Assembly (NCBI GenBank): GCA_002197995.1
Contig: NGZR01000008.1
Span: 62,001 to 126,000 of the forward strand
Direction of reading: 5' to 3'
Length of the DNA stretch: 64,000 nt
From: Gaeumannomyces sp. JS-464
Taxonomy: Eukaryota > Ascomycota > Sordariomycetes > Magnaporthales > Magnaporthaceae
A program made the position numbers and the translations under genes. The notes under the pieces were generated by a model, which had not been told where the DNA came from, searched no databases, and was given only the letters and a program-made list of their open reading frames with translations. This document shows positions 48,412 through 59,048 of this stretch, in pieces; the stretch's first letter is position 1, and each line of letters starts with the position of its first letter.

Positions 48412-49451
48412 ATGGCAGGATGGGCGGCGTCAGAGACAGCCACTAGGTCAGGCGAGGCGGCCACCGAGGACGCGACCAGCTCAGCAGGGTTCCACCTCCT
48501 CATCCTCAACCCCAACTCGTCCAAGGAGATGACCGAGGGCGTCAAGAAGGCCATCGAGTCGGTAGGTCAAGCTGTACCATCATGAGTGAGTGCACTCTGC
48601 TGCGAGCCAGATAGCCAACACCATCTACCCAGACCTTCCCCCGCGGCAACAACACCATCTCCTACTACACAGCCCCCGAGCCCAGCCCCGCCAGCATCAA
48701 CGACGGCTTCGGGCTGGCCCGCAGCACCGACGTCGTCCTCGCGGACCTGCAAGCCGCAGCCGCCGCCTCCAGGGACGCGGACGCCGAGGCCGACGAGGAC
48801 GACGCCGACGAGGACGCCGGCAGCAACCACGACGAGCTCGACGGCTACGACGGCGTCCTGGTCGCCTGCTACAGCGTGCACCCGCTGGTCGCGCACCTGG
48901 CCGAGCGCCACCGCGGCCGCCGCGTCGTCCTCGGCATCCTCGAGGCCAGCATCCTGTCCGCCCTGGCCCTGACGAACCCATACCCGCGCTGCCCCGAGTC
49001 GCCCGGCCGGACCTGGGGCATCGTCACGACGGGCGCCTTCTGGGAGGCGCACCTGGAGGAGGGTGTCCGCCGCTTCCTCGACGCCTCCTACTCGTCCAGC
49101 TTCTCCGCAGCCACAACAGCTCCTGGCCAAAACGCCGCAAAGTTCGCCGGCGTCTACACCACGGGCCTCAACGCCGGCGACTTCCACGGCGACGAAGGGG
49201 TAGGTCCCGAAGTCGTGCGCGCAAAGCTCAAGGATGCGACAAAGAGGCTGCTCGCCTTTGGCCGCGTCGGCTGCGTCGTCATGGGCTGCGCCGGCATGGC
49301 TGGCCTGGAGGACATCATCCGGAGCGCCATCGCCGAGGAGTACGGCGAGCCCCAGACCCCGCAGGAGAAGGTGTACATCATCGACGGCGTCAAGGCGGGC
49401 GTGGGCATGCTCGCCGAGACCATCAGGAACGAACGATTGTTCAGCCAATAG
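48412..49451 (+). CDS. DCG1: Asp/Glu/hydantoin racemase family protein (DCG1-like)
   Basis: Member of the Asp/Glu racemase superfamily, with yeast DCG1 in the allantoin/nitrogen-catabolite context; reaction not established in fungi. Exon 1 is 48412-48561 (ends HLLILNPNSSKEMTEGVKKA IES), exon 2 is 48633-49451 (TFPRGNNTISYYTAPEPSP), GTAGGT..CCAG intron, 322 residues. The two catalytic cysteines of the family are visible in VACYSVHPL and VVMGCAGMAG. The protein is longer than the usual roughly 240-250 residues because of a 20-residue N-terminal extension and an acidic insert (ADAEADEDDADEDAGSNHDE) between the beta strand of the N-lobe and the first Cys. It converges with the transporter gene, 222 bp apart. 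Confidence 0.88.
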
Positions 49452-49673
49452 CATTGTTTGCTTGGGGAACCTGGGTCGCTAAGTAGTTTGTTTGCTTTTC
49501 GATTGATACCATAAATACTTCATTTTCCAGCGCTGCAACTGTGGCTACTTGATATCAACTACTGCGTCTTATTTCTCTACCGTGTACTCTACTCCGTTGG
49601 TTGTTGATGAATCCAGCACATAAGATAGAACTTCGTCGCTGCACGGCCGTCCTGCAACTCTCTGCATAGCTGT

Positions 49674-51337
49674 TTAGTCGATGCGCCTGGTCCGTCCCCA
49701 AACTTCGTCCGCGTCCTTGCGACCCAGCGTCTCGGGGACGTAGGCCGAGATAAAGACAAACCAAAAGGCCGCCGCGGCCGCAAACACAAAGTAGACGTAG
49801 CCGGCGCCGCCAAAGGCCTCGTTGAGCGCCGTGTTGACGATGGGGAAGAACTGGGCGACGATGAAGGTGGCAATGTAGTTGGCGCCCAGCGACCACGACT
49901 GCACCGCGCCGACAGCCTCCTGGCCGACCAGCTCCGACGCCATGATGAAGGGCACGGGGCCCAAGCCCAGGGCGAATGAGGCGACGAAGAGCAGCACAAA
50001 TACGGCCGAGAGCGTCTTGAGCCCGAACAGGATCGACAGCGCCAGGCCCAGTGAGCTGGTGCCCTGGCCGGCGATGGACAGGAGGATGCAGGCCTTGCGG
50101 CCGAGGCGGTCGGGCAGCGGCGAGCAGGCGGCCGTAGTGACCAGATTGATGGCCGAGATGAAGATTGTCACGAGGGCCGAGTTGATGGGCAGCAGGCCGT
50201 TGAGCAGCGAGACCGAGTACATGATGATGCTGTTGATGCCGCAGATCTGCTGCGCAAACATGATGCCGACGACCGAGACGATGGCGGGGCGGTAGAAGGG
50301 GTCGCGCGCCACCTGCCAGAAGCCAAGGTGTACTGACGCAGACCTGGCCCCCGAGGCGGCGTGAGGCGCGGGCACGGCGGCGGCGGCGGCGGCAGCAGCT
50401 CCGCCGTCACGGTTCTCGCTGGACAAGAGCCCCTGGTGCTCGCTGCCCACGATGGTCTCGTCGTCGTCAGCCTCGGAGCCCCAGGCCGCGGCCTCGTCCT
50501 CGACGGCAGCCTTGCTGCCGCGGATGCGCTGCAGCACGGCGCGCGCCTTGGCCACCTCGCCCTTGTGCGCCGCAAGCCAGGCCGGGCTCTCGGGGACGGC
50601 AGCGAGCCCCAGGCCGTGCGCGGCGGCAACGATGGCGCCGGCCCATGATCCAGCGCCAGGCGGACCCGTAGCTGAGGAAGTAGCCGAGGGTCTGCGTGGC
50701 GAGGATGCCGACGTTTGTGCTGATCTGGGTGAAGGCGCCGAAGAAGCCGCGGCTGGCGGGCGGGGCCGTCTCGGAGATGTAGATGGGCACGATGACGGTG
50801 GCGGCGCCGGCGCCGAAGCCGTTGAGGACGCGGCCGAGGCCCATGACGACAACACTAGAAGCGAAGGCCTCGACGGCGGAGCCGGCCAGGAAGATGACGG
50901 CAGTCCCCTGCATGGCGAGCCTGCGGCCGTGTCGGCTGCAGAAGGGCCCCGCGGCCAGGGCGCCGGCGAGGCCGCCCAGGGTGAAGATGGAGGAGATGGT
51001 GGCGAAGGCGGCCTCGGTCATGGGGATGCAGTCAGAGCCCTTGTGGGCCGAGCCGGGGCTGCGGGCGGCCAGCAGGTGGCGGGCGACGGCCCAGATGGAC
51101 GACTTTTTGCAGGTGATGACATCCTGGGGGGCGTTCAGCTCGGCCTGTTTGCAGCAGAAGGGAGGGCGTTAGCGATGCCGACAGGAAAAAGCAGCCTGGA
51201 TGGACAGCACAGCAGGGAGACGTGTGGTTTCAACCGACCAGATGGAAGCCAAACTGCAGCGGCCCCAGCGTGGCAACCAGAAGCAGGACCAGAAAATAGG
51301 GCGTGATGCCACGCAGGCCTGCCGGTTGGTCGGCCAT
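49674..51337 (-). CDS. MFS sugar transporter, with apparent small frameshift
   Basis: Twelve-helix major-facilitator sugar porter of the yeast VPS73/YBR241C type. Exon 1 is 51337-51239 (MADQPAGLRGITPYFLVLLL, QFGFHL); exon 2 begins at 51144 (AELNAPQDVITCKKS) with phase agreement. Typical motifs: GPFCSRHGRR, PIYISETAPPASRG, WRWI, PESPAWL after helix 6, QQICGINSIIMYS (helix 7), PDRLGRKACILL, and the C-terminal PETLGRKDADEVW. An acidic/Ala-rich loop separates the two halves (about 50350-50560). The frame breaks between AWRWIMG and AGAIVAAAHGLGL at a three-base C run (50642-50644); two more bases, or one fewer, restore about 522-523 residues. Substrate cannot be told from sequence. Confidence 0.85.
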
Positions 51338-51723
51338 TGGGAGCAGGTGTTGTCGGCGGGCTCAGGCGTTCTCAGTCGGGGGATTCGGACGACGCGTCGT
51401 GGGAGGACAAGAGTCGTGGACAAGGACGGAAATGGGCGGTGGTGGTGTGGAAATGCCAACTCCCAGGAAGTCTGCTGCTCTAGCTCAGCCCGCGCAGCGG
51501 ACGCTTGAGACCACCTACCTAGCGGTGGTTGGTGGGATTGACGCACGTGGTTGCTGAACCTGTGCTGGACACATTCCTGCGGCAGGCATCCCCGCTGTGA
51601 CGCTGTGGAGGGCCAGGGGGCAGCTGCCGTCTGGGGGCCCCAGCCTGGCGATTCTGCTTTGATTTGAGTGCACGGATCCAATGCTGGCACTCCCTTGTGC
51701 TATGTACAGCTTCATTTGCGAAA
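51338..51723. other. Intergenic
   Basis: Promoter side of the transporter gene and 3' side of the oxidoreductase gene. Nothing else seen. Confidence 0.5.
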
Positions 51724-52749
51724 TCACCTCCCAGCCAAATCTCGCTGCACGGCCACCTCCAGAGAATCTAGATCCCCCTCGCCCATCTCCAGCAGCTCAT
51801 TGTCGTTCTTGTCGTACAGCGTGCCGCCCTCGGCCCAGATGCGCCGCAGCGTCAGCACCGTGGCCATGGGGTCGTTTTCATCCCACAGCTTCTGCTCCCG
51901 CTTGCGGTACTCGTCGAGCGGCGTCTTGCTCACCTTCCACTTGGAACCGCCCGTCTGCTTCTCGTACTCGGCCAGCACCTGGTTGGGCGTCACGACGAAG
52001 GACTGCACCTTGAGCGCCCTGCCGAACGACGCTTCGGGGTGGCGCAGGGCCGCGACGAGGAACTTGCCCACGCTTTGGCGAAGAAGGCATGCATGTTAGC
52101 TCGGCTCTTTGACATCACATCATGGAACAAATGGAACAGGTGGAACAGGCAACACGGCCACTCACTCGGGCATGGTGCAAAAGCCAATCCTCCCCTCGCC
52201 GTCGTCAATCACGTTGGCCTCCTTCTTGGCCGCGTCAAAGTTGCCAAACCCAACCCACATGTCAAAGTAGGGGCCGGTGACGAGGTACGTGACGTGCAGC
52301 CTCTTGATCTCGTCCCTAATCATGCGCCGCACCGCTAGCTTGACCTGATGCGGCTTCTCGCCCGCGCTGCGCTCGTTGTGCTCGATGTCGGTGCCGTACT
52401 CGGACGGGAAGAACCACTTGACCGTGCCCGACGCCTCGGCCAGCCTGATCAGCTCCATCTGCTGGCCCAGCACGTTGCGCCCGACCGCCGACACCACCGT
52501 GTCGACATGGTGGTCCTTGTAGGCTGCCGACACGTCCGCGGCGCTCGTGACGTCGCCGACCACCACATTTGCGCCCTGCGACCTCCATCTCTCCAGCAGC
52601 TGCTTTTTGCTGTCCGCAGTTCCTTGCGACGTGAAGACGGTGACCTTGCCAAAACCCGGGCTCGCTTTGAGGGTGGCTTCGGTGATGTGGCTGCCAATGT
52701 TTCCAGTGGCCCCAAAGATGAGAATGCTGGCGGGGGTGAAGGGCGCCAT
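51724..52749 (-). CDS. NmrA/isoflavone-reductase-like NAD(P)-binding oxidoreductase
   Basis: Atypical short-chain dehydrogenase of the NmrA/IFR group. Exon 1 is 52749-52166 (MAPFTPASILIFGATGNIGS, with the dinucleotide motif GATGNIG near residues 13-19); exon 2 is 52072-51724 (VGKFLVAALRHPEASF). The GTGAGT..AAAG intron gives PDVGKFL across the junction; 310 residues, the usual length. Other family features: VDTVVSAVG, IRLAEASGTVKWFFPSEYGT and YLVTGPYFDMW. These proteins are reductases in phenolic/secondary metabolism or redox sensors; substrate unknown. An in-frame ATG 57 bp upstream exists but MAPFTPAS is the family-like start. Confidence 0.88.
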
Positions 52750-53186
52750 GCTGTGCGGTCTTATGTCGTAGTTTTTCTGTTCCGCGATCCGGTTTGGACA
52801 AGGCAACTGATATGGCGAATGGGATATAAGTGCGCTTTAAACGCTTCTTGGTCCATCCAAAAGGTGGGCTTGCCTCGGTCAAACACAGGGCGTAGGGCGT
52901 GGTCGAGTGGGGAGGTGGTATGGGATGATGACGCTATTCGCAGCGGGGATGGTCCTCAGCCCCAGAACATGGAACATACACTTCTCCATCCAGTAGTGAA
53001 GCTGGACGGCGCGGGGGATAACATTGTCCCGCCAGTCTGGTCCCAGCTGGGCGTCCATCATGCTCCCCGCCCCGCATCGCTGCAAGCCTCCAGTTGCAAC
53101 GTGCGAGGCAGCAATCAATCCATCCTCGTCCCTCCAGTGCCCAGGACAGAGCTTGAACCCTGCACACAGCCTTCGATCCAGTCACA
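52750..53186. other. Divergent intergenic region
   Basis: Between the oxidoreductase (minus) and the HET pseudogene (plus). Nothing else seen. Confidence 0.5.
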
Positions 53187-55206
53187 ATGCTTTGCGGCAT
53201 ATGCACGGCCGCTCTGCAGTCGGCGCGGCTGTACGAACACAAGCCACAACATGAAACCTGCGACTCCCTAAAGCGTTCGGCCCAGCTCGGATGCTTCGTC
53301 TGCGCCTCTGCCTGGACGAAGATGCAGTACGAGTCCGATTTGGGTCAGCGACTACGGGCCCAGCCCAATCCTCACACTCGATATAAAGCGCGACTCCCCC
53401 CAAAAGTCCTTGTTCTCGTTGCATCCCCTCCAATTTTTAGACAGCCGCGGTAGGTTTGCCAACCAGGACTCAGCTGCGCTGGTGAGAACTAATCTGGGCT
53501 CGGTGCAAGCCAGACTACCCCGAGGTTCCTCGACTGTCCCTGAGCACGCGATCCACACAGATCTTCTCCACGGCCAAAAAGTGGCTCGCAACTTGCACGC
53601 AAAAACACGAGGGATGCGCCCGTCACACTCCCGCAGTGGCCTGGTATCCAACCAGTCTTCTCGAGTGTGGAACTGACAGGAGCCCGGAAACACTCCGCCT
53701 CGTCGAAACCAGCAGAGCCGCCATCGACGGCCCGTACATAACACTCAGCCACTGCTGGGGCAACACAGACCGTCTGAAGCTCACAACAGATAATTATGCC
53801 CTGCTTTTCCAAAATATCCCCCTCTTAACCCTTCCGCAGCTGTACCGCGATACGGTGCTAGTCGCCAAAGAACTTGGGATTAGGTAGGTACCTTTGGGTC
53901 GATTTTTTATGCATTATCCAACACGGGGACGACTGGGCCGACTGGAACCGCGAGGTTAATCTTATGGACCAAGTCTATAGCAACTCCTTCTGCAACATCT
54001 CGGCCCTGATGGCGCCCGACAGCCACCAGTCCATGTTCCACAACCGCAACCCAGACGTCCTGCATCTAACAAAGGCTTCCTGCAACGTCCTGACGGCAAA
54101 AGGAAAAGGCTTCGAATGGGCCATCGACAACACAACAAACAAATGGATCACAGAAGTGGGCTTGGCGAGACTTAACACACGGGCATGGGTGCTTCAGGAA
54201 CGTCTCCTGTTACCCAGGATCCCGCACTTCGGCCGCAGTCAGGTCTACCGGGAACGCCAGCACCTCGAAGCCTCAGAGATGTGACCCAAAGGCTTTCAGG
54301 TAAAGGGCTGGCGGGACCGCCCGGCATTCAGCCAGAGGGCATTTTACTCCAACCACTACACCCCGGCATGGTGGTGGCGAATCGTCGAAGTCTACACCGT
54401 CTACGACGTCACGTTTCCCAGAGATAGGCTCGTCGCGCTTTTTGCGGTTGCGAGACGCGCGGCGGTTGCATTCCAGGATACATACGTTGCTTGCATGTGG
54501 CGCAGTGCCCTCAAGGATTTTCTGTGCTGGCAGGTGGTCCCAAAAGCCTACTTATCTGGGAGCAAAGCGGCAACGGGGCCTTCAGAGGTATATCGTGCCC
54601 CAAGCTGGTCCTGGGCATCGGTCGACCATCCGGTCCGCTACCAGTGGCAGATACACCCGGGGCTGCTTATTAAAGCCGAGGATGTGCACCTGGACTATTC
54701 CACCGCCGACAAGATGGAACGTTTAAAAGGCGGATGGCTACGATTGAGAGGGCTTCTACGGCCAGTGGGACTGTGGTTAGACGGCTATTACAGTAGTAGC
54801 GCCTCGCTGGGCTGGGACTACGACAGGTGGTACTTCACCGTCGGCAGAATCTCGAGATGCCTTGATGCGCGAAACCAGCATGATCAAGCCGGCCTTGTTA
54901 AGCGCATCGAGGATGGATGCTTTTACGGCATGCCATTGTGGATTAACAAGCTTCACCTGAGCTACGGCGAAGGGCTCGAAGGTCCCCCACCCGAGACTCC
55001 GTGTGTTTCTCACTTCTTCTTTTGGAAAAGGTAAGTGACAAGCGCGACCAGAGCGACTTTCGCCCTGTAGGTTTTACTTATGTCTCCGTCGATCAAGAAA
55101 AAAGGGATACGTTATGGAAGTTACTCGGATTTTCGCTGGAAGATGACAGCATTGACTGGAATGAGTTGAGAGATATCATTTCAGCCGAGTCCCAGACAAT
55201 TATCAT
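53187..55206 (+). pseudogene. HET-domain (heterokaryon incompatibility) gene, degraded
   Basis: HET proteins trigger cell death on fusion of unlike strains. The family signature is clear: MLCGICTAALQSARLYEHKP, GCFVCASAW, GPYITLSHCWGNTDRLKLTT, LGIR-YLWVDFLCIIQHGDDW, NREVNLMDQVYSNSFCNISA, LNTRAWVLQERLL, YRAPSWSWASVDHPVRY and a C-terminal FTYVSVD segment. The frame is broken repeatedly: near 53395 (C6A4 run), near 53560, by a 4-bp TAGG duplication around 53879-53888 exactly inside GIR-YLW, by an in-frame TGA at 54282-54284 followed by PKGF... in the same frame, and again near 55030. The C-terminal codons run into a transposable element beginning at 55207, so the present stop (55214-55216) is supplied by the element. 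Several lesions are not homopolymer errors, so this gene looks dead. Confidence 0.85.
55199..55206. repeat. Left target-site duplication (ATTATCAT)
   Basis: Eight-base direct repeat immediately left of the TIR element; identical copy at 56221-56228. Confidence 0.85.
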
Positions 55207-56220
55207 GAGGATATAATTATCCTCTCACTCCCCCTTTTTGCTATTAGCACTCACCCCACCCCGATATCGGCCGGCATGTTTTTTCTATGACGCACCCATA
55301 TAAACGAACACGGGCTTCAATGCATGGATAAAAGCAAATAAAGGGAGGGCATTAAATTGAAGTTATCGCCAAGTGCAAAAAAGCAGTAAATTATTAACAA
55401 CCCGGTGTTAAACCGCCAAGTTACATAGGAAAAGTGCAAAGGCACGGCGTTGAGGCCGTCTATCTAGGGCTACAGAGGGGCCTAAGGGCTCGCAAAAGGA
55501 TCAATAAACTCCTCCGGAGGCGGCGCAGACGCTGAGGGGGCCGTAGAGACCTCCCTGGCCGGCGTTGAATGCAAGGGAGTGCCTAACTCTACCACCTGAA
55601 CCTCGTCAGCCGCGTCCCTCTCCTGCAAAGAGGGGCCCTATTCATGTTGAGAGTAATCACGCCTGGCACTTGCACGGATACCGGTGCGGGTGCTGCAACG
55701 AGGCCCTGTTGCCGGCCGTTTTGGGCCTCGTTGAAGGGTCCCTGCCCTAAAGGACGACCTTTCTTCGTGCCTATTGGATCCAGGGCCCGAAGGAAAGGAT
55801 CCTCCGCGTCACTTTAACCTCCTGTTGGGTAGGGTAAAGGGTTGAGAGTACTGCGGTAGGTTCCAGGGTCCAGGGACGGCCGTTCCAAGGCGCCGGGCCT
55901 ATAGCCTCGTTTGCAGAGGGATCGGGAGCCTCGATTGCAAAGGGATCGGGAGGGTCGCGTGCGGAGGGGCCCTCGTTTGCAAAGAAATCCGACGAGTCGC
56001 CGTCGCTTGAGAGGATAATAACCTCGTTCATGGCGCTCTTTTTGGTGTTCGTTGTTGTTGTGCACGGAAAACGATTGCCAATGGATTAAAAATGGCGAAA
56101 AATGCAAATTCCCTGCCAAATTGCGGTGCTGCGACATCGGAAAACACAGGCGGTGCACAGGCCAAAAGTGGGGCGGGTGAGTGCTAATAGCAAAAAGGGG
56201 GAGTGAGAGGATATATCCTC
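55207..56220. mobile_element. 1,014-bp non-autonomous TIR DNA transposon, hAT-like by 8-bp TSD
   Basis: The two ends are inverted copies of each other. The left 55207-55255 (GAGGATATAATTATCCTCTC then ACTCCCCCTTTTTGCTATTA) mirrors the right 56176-56220, with only small gaps. Identical 8-bp repeats ATTATCAT flank it, the duplication size typical of hAT (also P) elements. Each terminus is itself palindromic: GAGGATATATCCTC is perfect at 56207-56220 and near-perfect at 55207-55224. The interior has no transposase; it carries one short minus-strand ORF (55771-56031) and internal near-repeats of a GGATCGGGAG motif around 55918-55955. The element sits in the last codons of the HET gene: removing it leaves ...QTIIIA and a stop, a plausible HET C-terminus. 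Confidence 0.85.
55771..56031 (-). CDS. 86-codon ORF inside the TIR element (unknown)
   Basis: Reads MNEVIILSSDGDSSDFFANE followed by repeats of the type DPFAIEAPDPSANEA. No transposase motif. Probably a remnant of an internal gene or captured sequence of the parent element. Acidic N-terminus; function unknown. Confidence 0.3.
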   Translation of the reverse strand: MNEVIILSSDGDSSDFFANEGPSARDPPDPFAIEAPDPSANEAIGPAPWNGRPWTLEPTAVLSTLYPTQQEVKVTRRILSFGPWIQ

Positions 56221-56228
56221 ATTATCAT
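56221..56228. repeat. Right target-site duplication (ATTATCAT)
   Basis: Identical to the 8 bases at 55199-55206, immediately right of the TIR element. Confidence 0.85.
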
Positions 56229-56599
56229 AGCTTAGCGTCGCGAGGCGCACAACAACTGGTTTCCAGGAAAAGGCTGCTTGATCCCATAACGGTTATAAAG
56301 TATTTATTTACAAACAAGTTCTTTACGGGTCGCAATAGAGAGATGGGAGGACCAGCAAAACATAATGTGGTTGTCGAAAGGGACCTGATAGATGTTGGAA
56401 AGAGATAATCAATTAATTACTGCTGGAAGACAAAATGAGAAGAGGGGAATGATGCAGAAACCAAAAGGCTGATACCATGAACACAGACAAGACTCTTCCA
56501 ACTCATGCTAAGGTTTCACTCGGGAGTCTCAGGCAAGTAATTAGCCTTACTTTCCTATTTTGAATCTGGCCCTGGGCATGCCACCGCCTCCGCGTCCTC
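56229..56599. other. Intergenic, AT-richer than average
   Basis: Right flank of the TIR element; would be the 3' flank of the HET gene without it. No gene seen. Confidence 0.5.
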
Positions 56600-57860
56600 T
56601 TCAGCCCCAAATTCCCCACGGCACATCACACTTATCTCAGGCCACCACGTCACGATTTGTCTCCGAAAATTGCCGGCTCCGGTCCCCTGCTGCTCTTTAT
56701 CCCGGGCCAGAACGGCGACGCCGACCATCTGGCAGGGTGTGGCCGGTATTCTCGCAGCAAACTTCACCGTGGCCACCTACGACCGCCGCGGCTTCTTGTG
56801 GAGCCGCCTGTCCGCCACCGCTCCCCAGGACTACGAGAACCGCCTGGCGACCGACGCCGTCGACGCGCGGCGCCTGATCGAGCGCATCGCCGCCGCAGGC
56901 TCCACGGCTGCTTGCGCGGACGATAACGACAACCACTAAAAGAAGTGCCAAGGCGTTAGTACTGGGCAGCAGCTCCGGCGCGCTCGTGGCCCTCGAGCTC
57001 CTGGCGCGGCACCCGTCGCACCTGCGCGCGCTGGTCGCGCACGAGCCCCCGGCGCCGACGCCGCCCCCGGACAGCGCCGTATAACTATTTAAAATAAAAA
57101 GCGATTACATACCTATACCAAACGATAATAAACGATTTATTATAATACTAAAAAAGTATCGCAAATATAAAAAGTTATGTAAAAAAAAGCTAAATATAAA
57201 GCTTTTAAAATACGAACCGTTTAATTACGAAATTAAATTTAAACTAAACGTTTAATTAAAATATTAAAAGTTGTATTCGTTTAACTTTCGGCAGTAAAAA
57301 GTATTAAAATAATAGCTAAATTTTTTTTAAAAAAAAAAGATTTATCCGGAAATCGAAATTACTAATTGGATACGAAATCCTAGCTCGTGGCCGGCCAGAA
57401 GGATGTCTGCGGCGCCTACCACGCCAGCGGGGCCGCCGCCGCCTTGGTCAAGTCTATGGCCATATACGGCAGCCTGACCGGCGGCGGTGGCGATGGCTCC
57501 TTGGGCTTCCTGGGAGGCGCCAGGAGCAGCCTCTTCGCGTGGGCCAACACACAGTACTGATTCGAGCGGGAGCCCCTGCAGTACCTGACGCAGCGGGTGA
57601 CGCTGTTCGACGGGGCCGTGGGTGGCGGCAGCAACGGCTGCCCAGGCAAAGCAGCTGCTGATGCCGGCGGATGGGGCTGATACGGCCAAGTCGGCGCCGG
57701 CGTACCGGGCCACGGTTGCGCTGGCGGAGAGGGCTAGCGCTAAGCCCGTCATCTTGGCCAGCTGACGGATCCTGTCGGCTATGCTCGAGCGCTGCTTGGC
57801 ACTTGGGGAGAGAGAATGTAATTGCTCAAGCACTAGGCAAGGCTTGTCAATATCCACACA
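56600..57860 (+). pseudogene. Alpha/beta-hydrolase gene, decayed and interrupted
   Basis: Fragments of one alpha/beta-hydrolase in order: GSGPLLLFIPGQNGDADHLA, VAGILAANFTVATYDRRGFL, RLATDAVDARRLIERIAAAG, then the nucleophile elbow ALVLGSSSGALVALELLARH with HLRALVAHEPPAP, and after an AT-rich insert LVAGQKDVCGAYHASGAAAA, LFAWANTQY and EREPLQYLTQ. The frame shifts at a GGG run near 56735 (one extra base) and again near 56930. An AT-rich block of about 290 bp (57078-57365) splits the gene after PPPDSA, and stops follow (for example TGA after WANTQY near 57560). The Ser of GSSSG is retained but the gene cannot be expressed as a whole. Confidence 0.7.
57078..57365. repeat. AT-rich insertion, probably RIP-degraded sequence
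   Basis: About 290 bp of very AT-rich DNA (runs such as TTTAAAATAAAAAG and TTAAATTTAAAC) with sharp edges inside the GC-rich hydrolase. The composition is typical of repeat-induced point mutation acting on an inserted repeat. No coding sense, no clear terminal repeats and no target duplication were seen. Confidence 0.6.
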
Positions 57861-58139
57861 AGCGAGCGGTGCTGGCAGTGGCTGATTTCGGCATGAACTT
57901 TGGGCTGGAGCAGCGGTGCCAGGTCACCGTCATCAGTAGCCGTGGGCAGGGGCTTGGGTCGGAGCGCAACGGAGAGCAACAAGTGATTTGGGTCGAACGC
58001 AGGAATGTGGAAATTTATATAGATTACTATAACCAAGAATGACTGAACCAACGCCAGCCACCCTCCCCGGGCTACCTCGTTTGCTGCATGTGGTCGCCAT
58101 GGAGCTCGCTGGCCGCCCACCCATATGGTTTGGCGGTAG

Positions 58140-59048
58140 CTAGGCGCCCGGCGTGGTGCCCCCGAGCTCTGGCCGCCCCGGGTGACCACCAGTGTGCGCC
58201 TCATGGTAGTAGTGCTGCTGCGGGATCGCGCTCCCCGGCATCTCGCTCGAGCGCGGCGACCCAAATGGGGTGCCGTCGGGGTAGTAGCCTTGCTGCTGTT
58301 GGTTCTGGTGCTGGCCGTTGCTGGAGGCGGCGGCCGATGCTTTGGCGGCGTCCGACTTGGTCTTGTTGCGGCGCCACTGGAAAAAGATGCCGATGGCCAC
58401 GAGGGCCATAGCAACCGCAACGCCGACCGCGATGCCGGCAATAGCGCCGGCGCCAAGCCCGGTCGAGGAAGAGCCGGAGGCGGAGCCTGTGGTGGACGTC
58501 TGGGAGGTGCTGGTGGCGCTGCTTGTGGGAGTGGACGAGGGGGCGGGGCGGTCAGGGCGATGAGGCTGAGGGGGTCAAAGGTGATGGAGCTCGCCGACGT
58601 GGGCGCGGCGGCGCTGAGCGACGAGTGGGCCGACTGGAGGGCGGGCACACTGATGTTCTTGAGGGTGTCGTAGCCGGTGCTCCAGCAGATGTTGATCTGG
58701 CCGCTGATGGGTGTGCATACCTCTCTGTTCCGCAAAGGATCGAGACGTCAGTCGGCGCTCCTGAAGGTCTCAAGCCCGACCAAGAGCAGGCACGTACCGT
58801 TTGCTTATGCAGCACCACTTGTACTGGCCGTTGACGCACTCAATGGTCGAGCCGTCGGTGCTGCACGTCGTCGCGCCCGACCAGCAGACGTCGTAGGGGT
58901 CGCTGACAGCGTTGCAGCAGTACCACTTTCTGATGTTGGGGTCGCGCGCGCAGGCATGGGGCGCGTTGCACTTGAAGCCTCCGATGCCCGGGCACGTGAA
59001 GTTGCTGGCGTTGGTCGCCCAGTACCAGCTGTCGAAATATGTCGACAT
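58140..59048 (-). CDS. Cys-rich single-pass membrane protein (unknown), apparent 1-bp frameshift
   Basis: Exon 1 is 59048-58798 (MSTYFDSWYWATNASNFTCP, then a domain with CNAPHACA, WYCCNAVSDPYDVCW and YKWCCISK); exon 2 starts at 58724 (REVCTPISGQINICWSTGYD), GTACGT..ACAG intron. About a dozen cysteines suggest a disulfide-bonded extracellular domain. A Ser/Thr stalk follows (STPTSSATSTSQTSTTGSAS), then one membrane helix (AGAIAGIAVGVAVAMALVAI, GIFFQW), a basic stop-transfer RRNKTK and a Gln/Gly/Pro tail. The frame breaks between LIALTA and PAPSSTP at a four-base G run (58545-58548, C on the coding strand); one more base gives about 278 residues. No N-terminal signal peptide is evident. A sensor or wall-stress-type receptor is possible but not shown. 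Confidence 0.65.

Noticed and set aside
53483..53515. Short intron (GTGAGA with ACTAAT branch-like motif) in the HET pseudogene
   Set aside because: It would be only about 30 bp, below the usual fungal minimum. The adjacent frame reads FANQDSAALVRTNLGSV, which looks like genuine coding sequence.
55031..55070. 40-bp GTAAGT..TGTAG intron at the HET gene 3' end
   Set aside because: Splicing it does not bring the FTYVSVD segment into frame; treated as another frame lesion.
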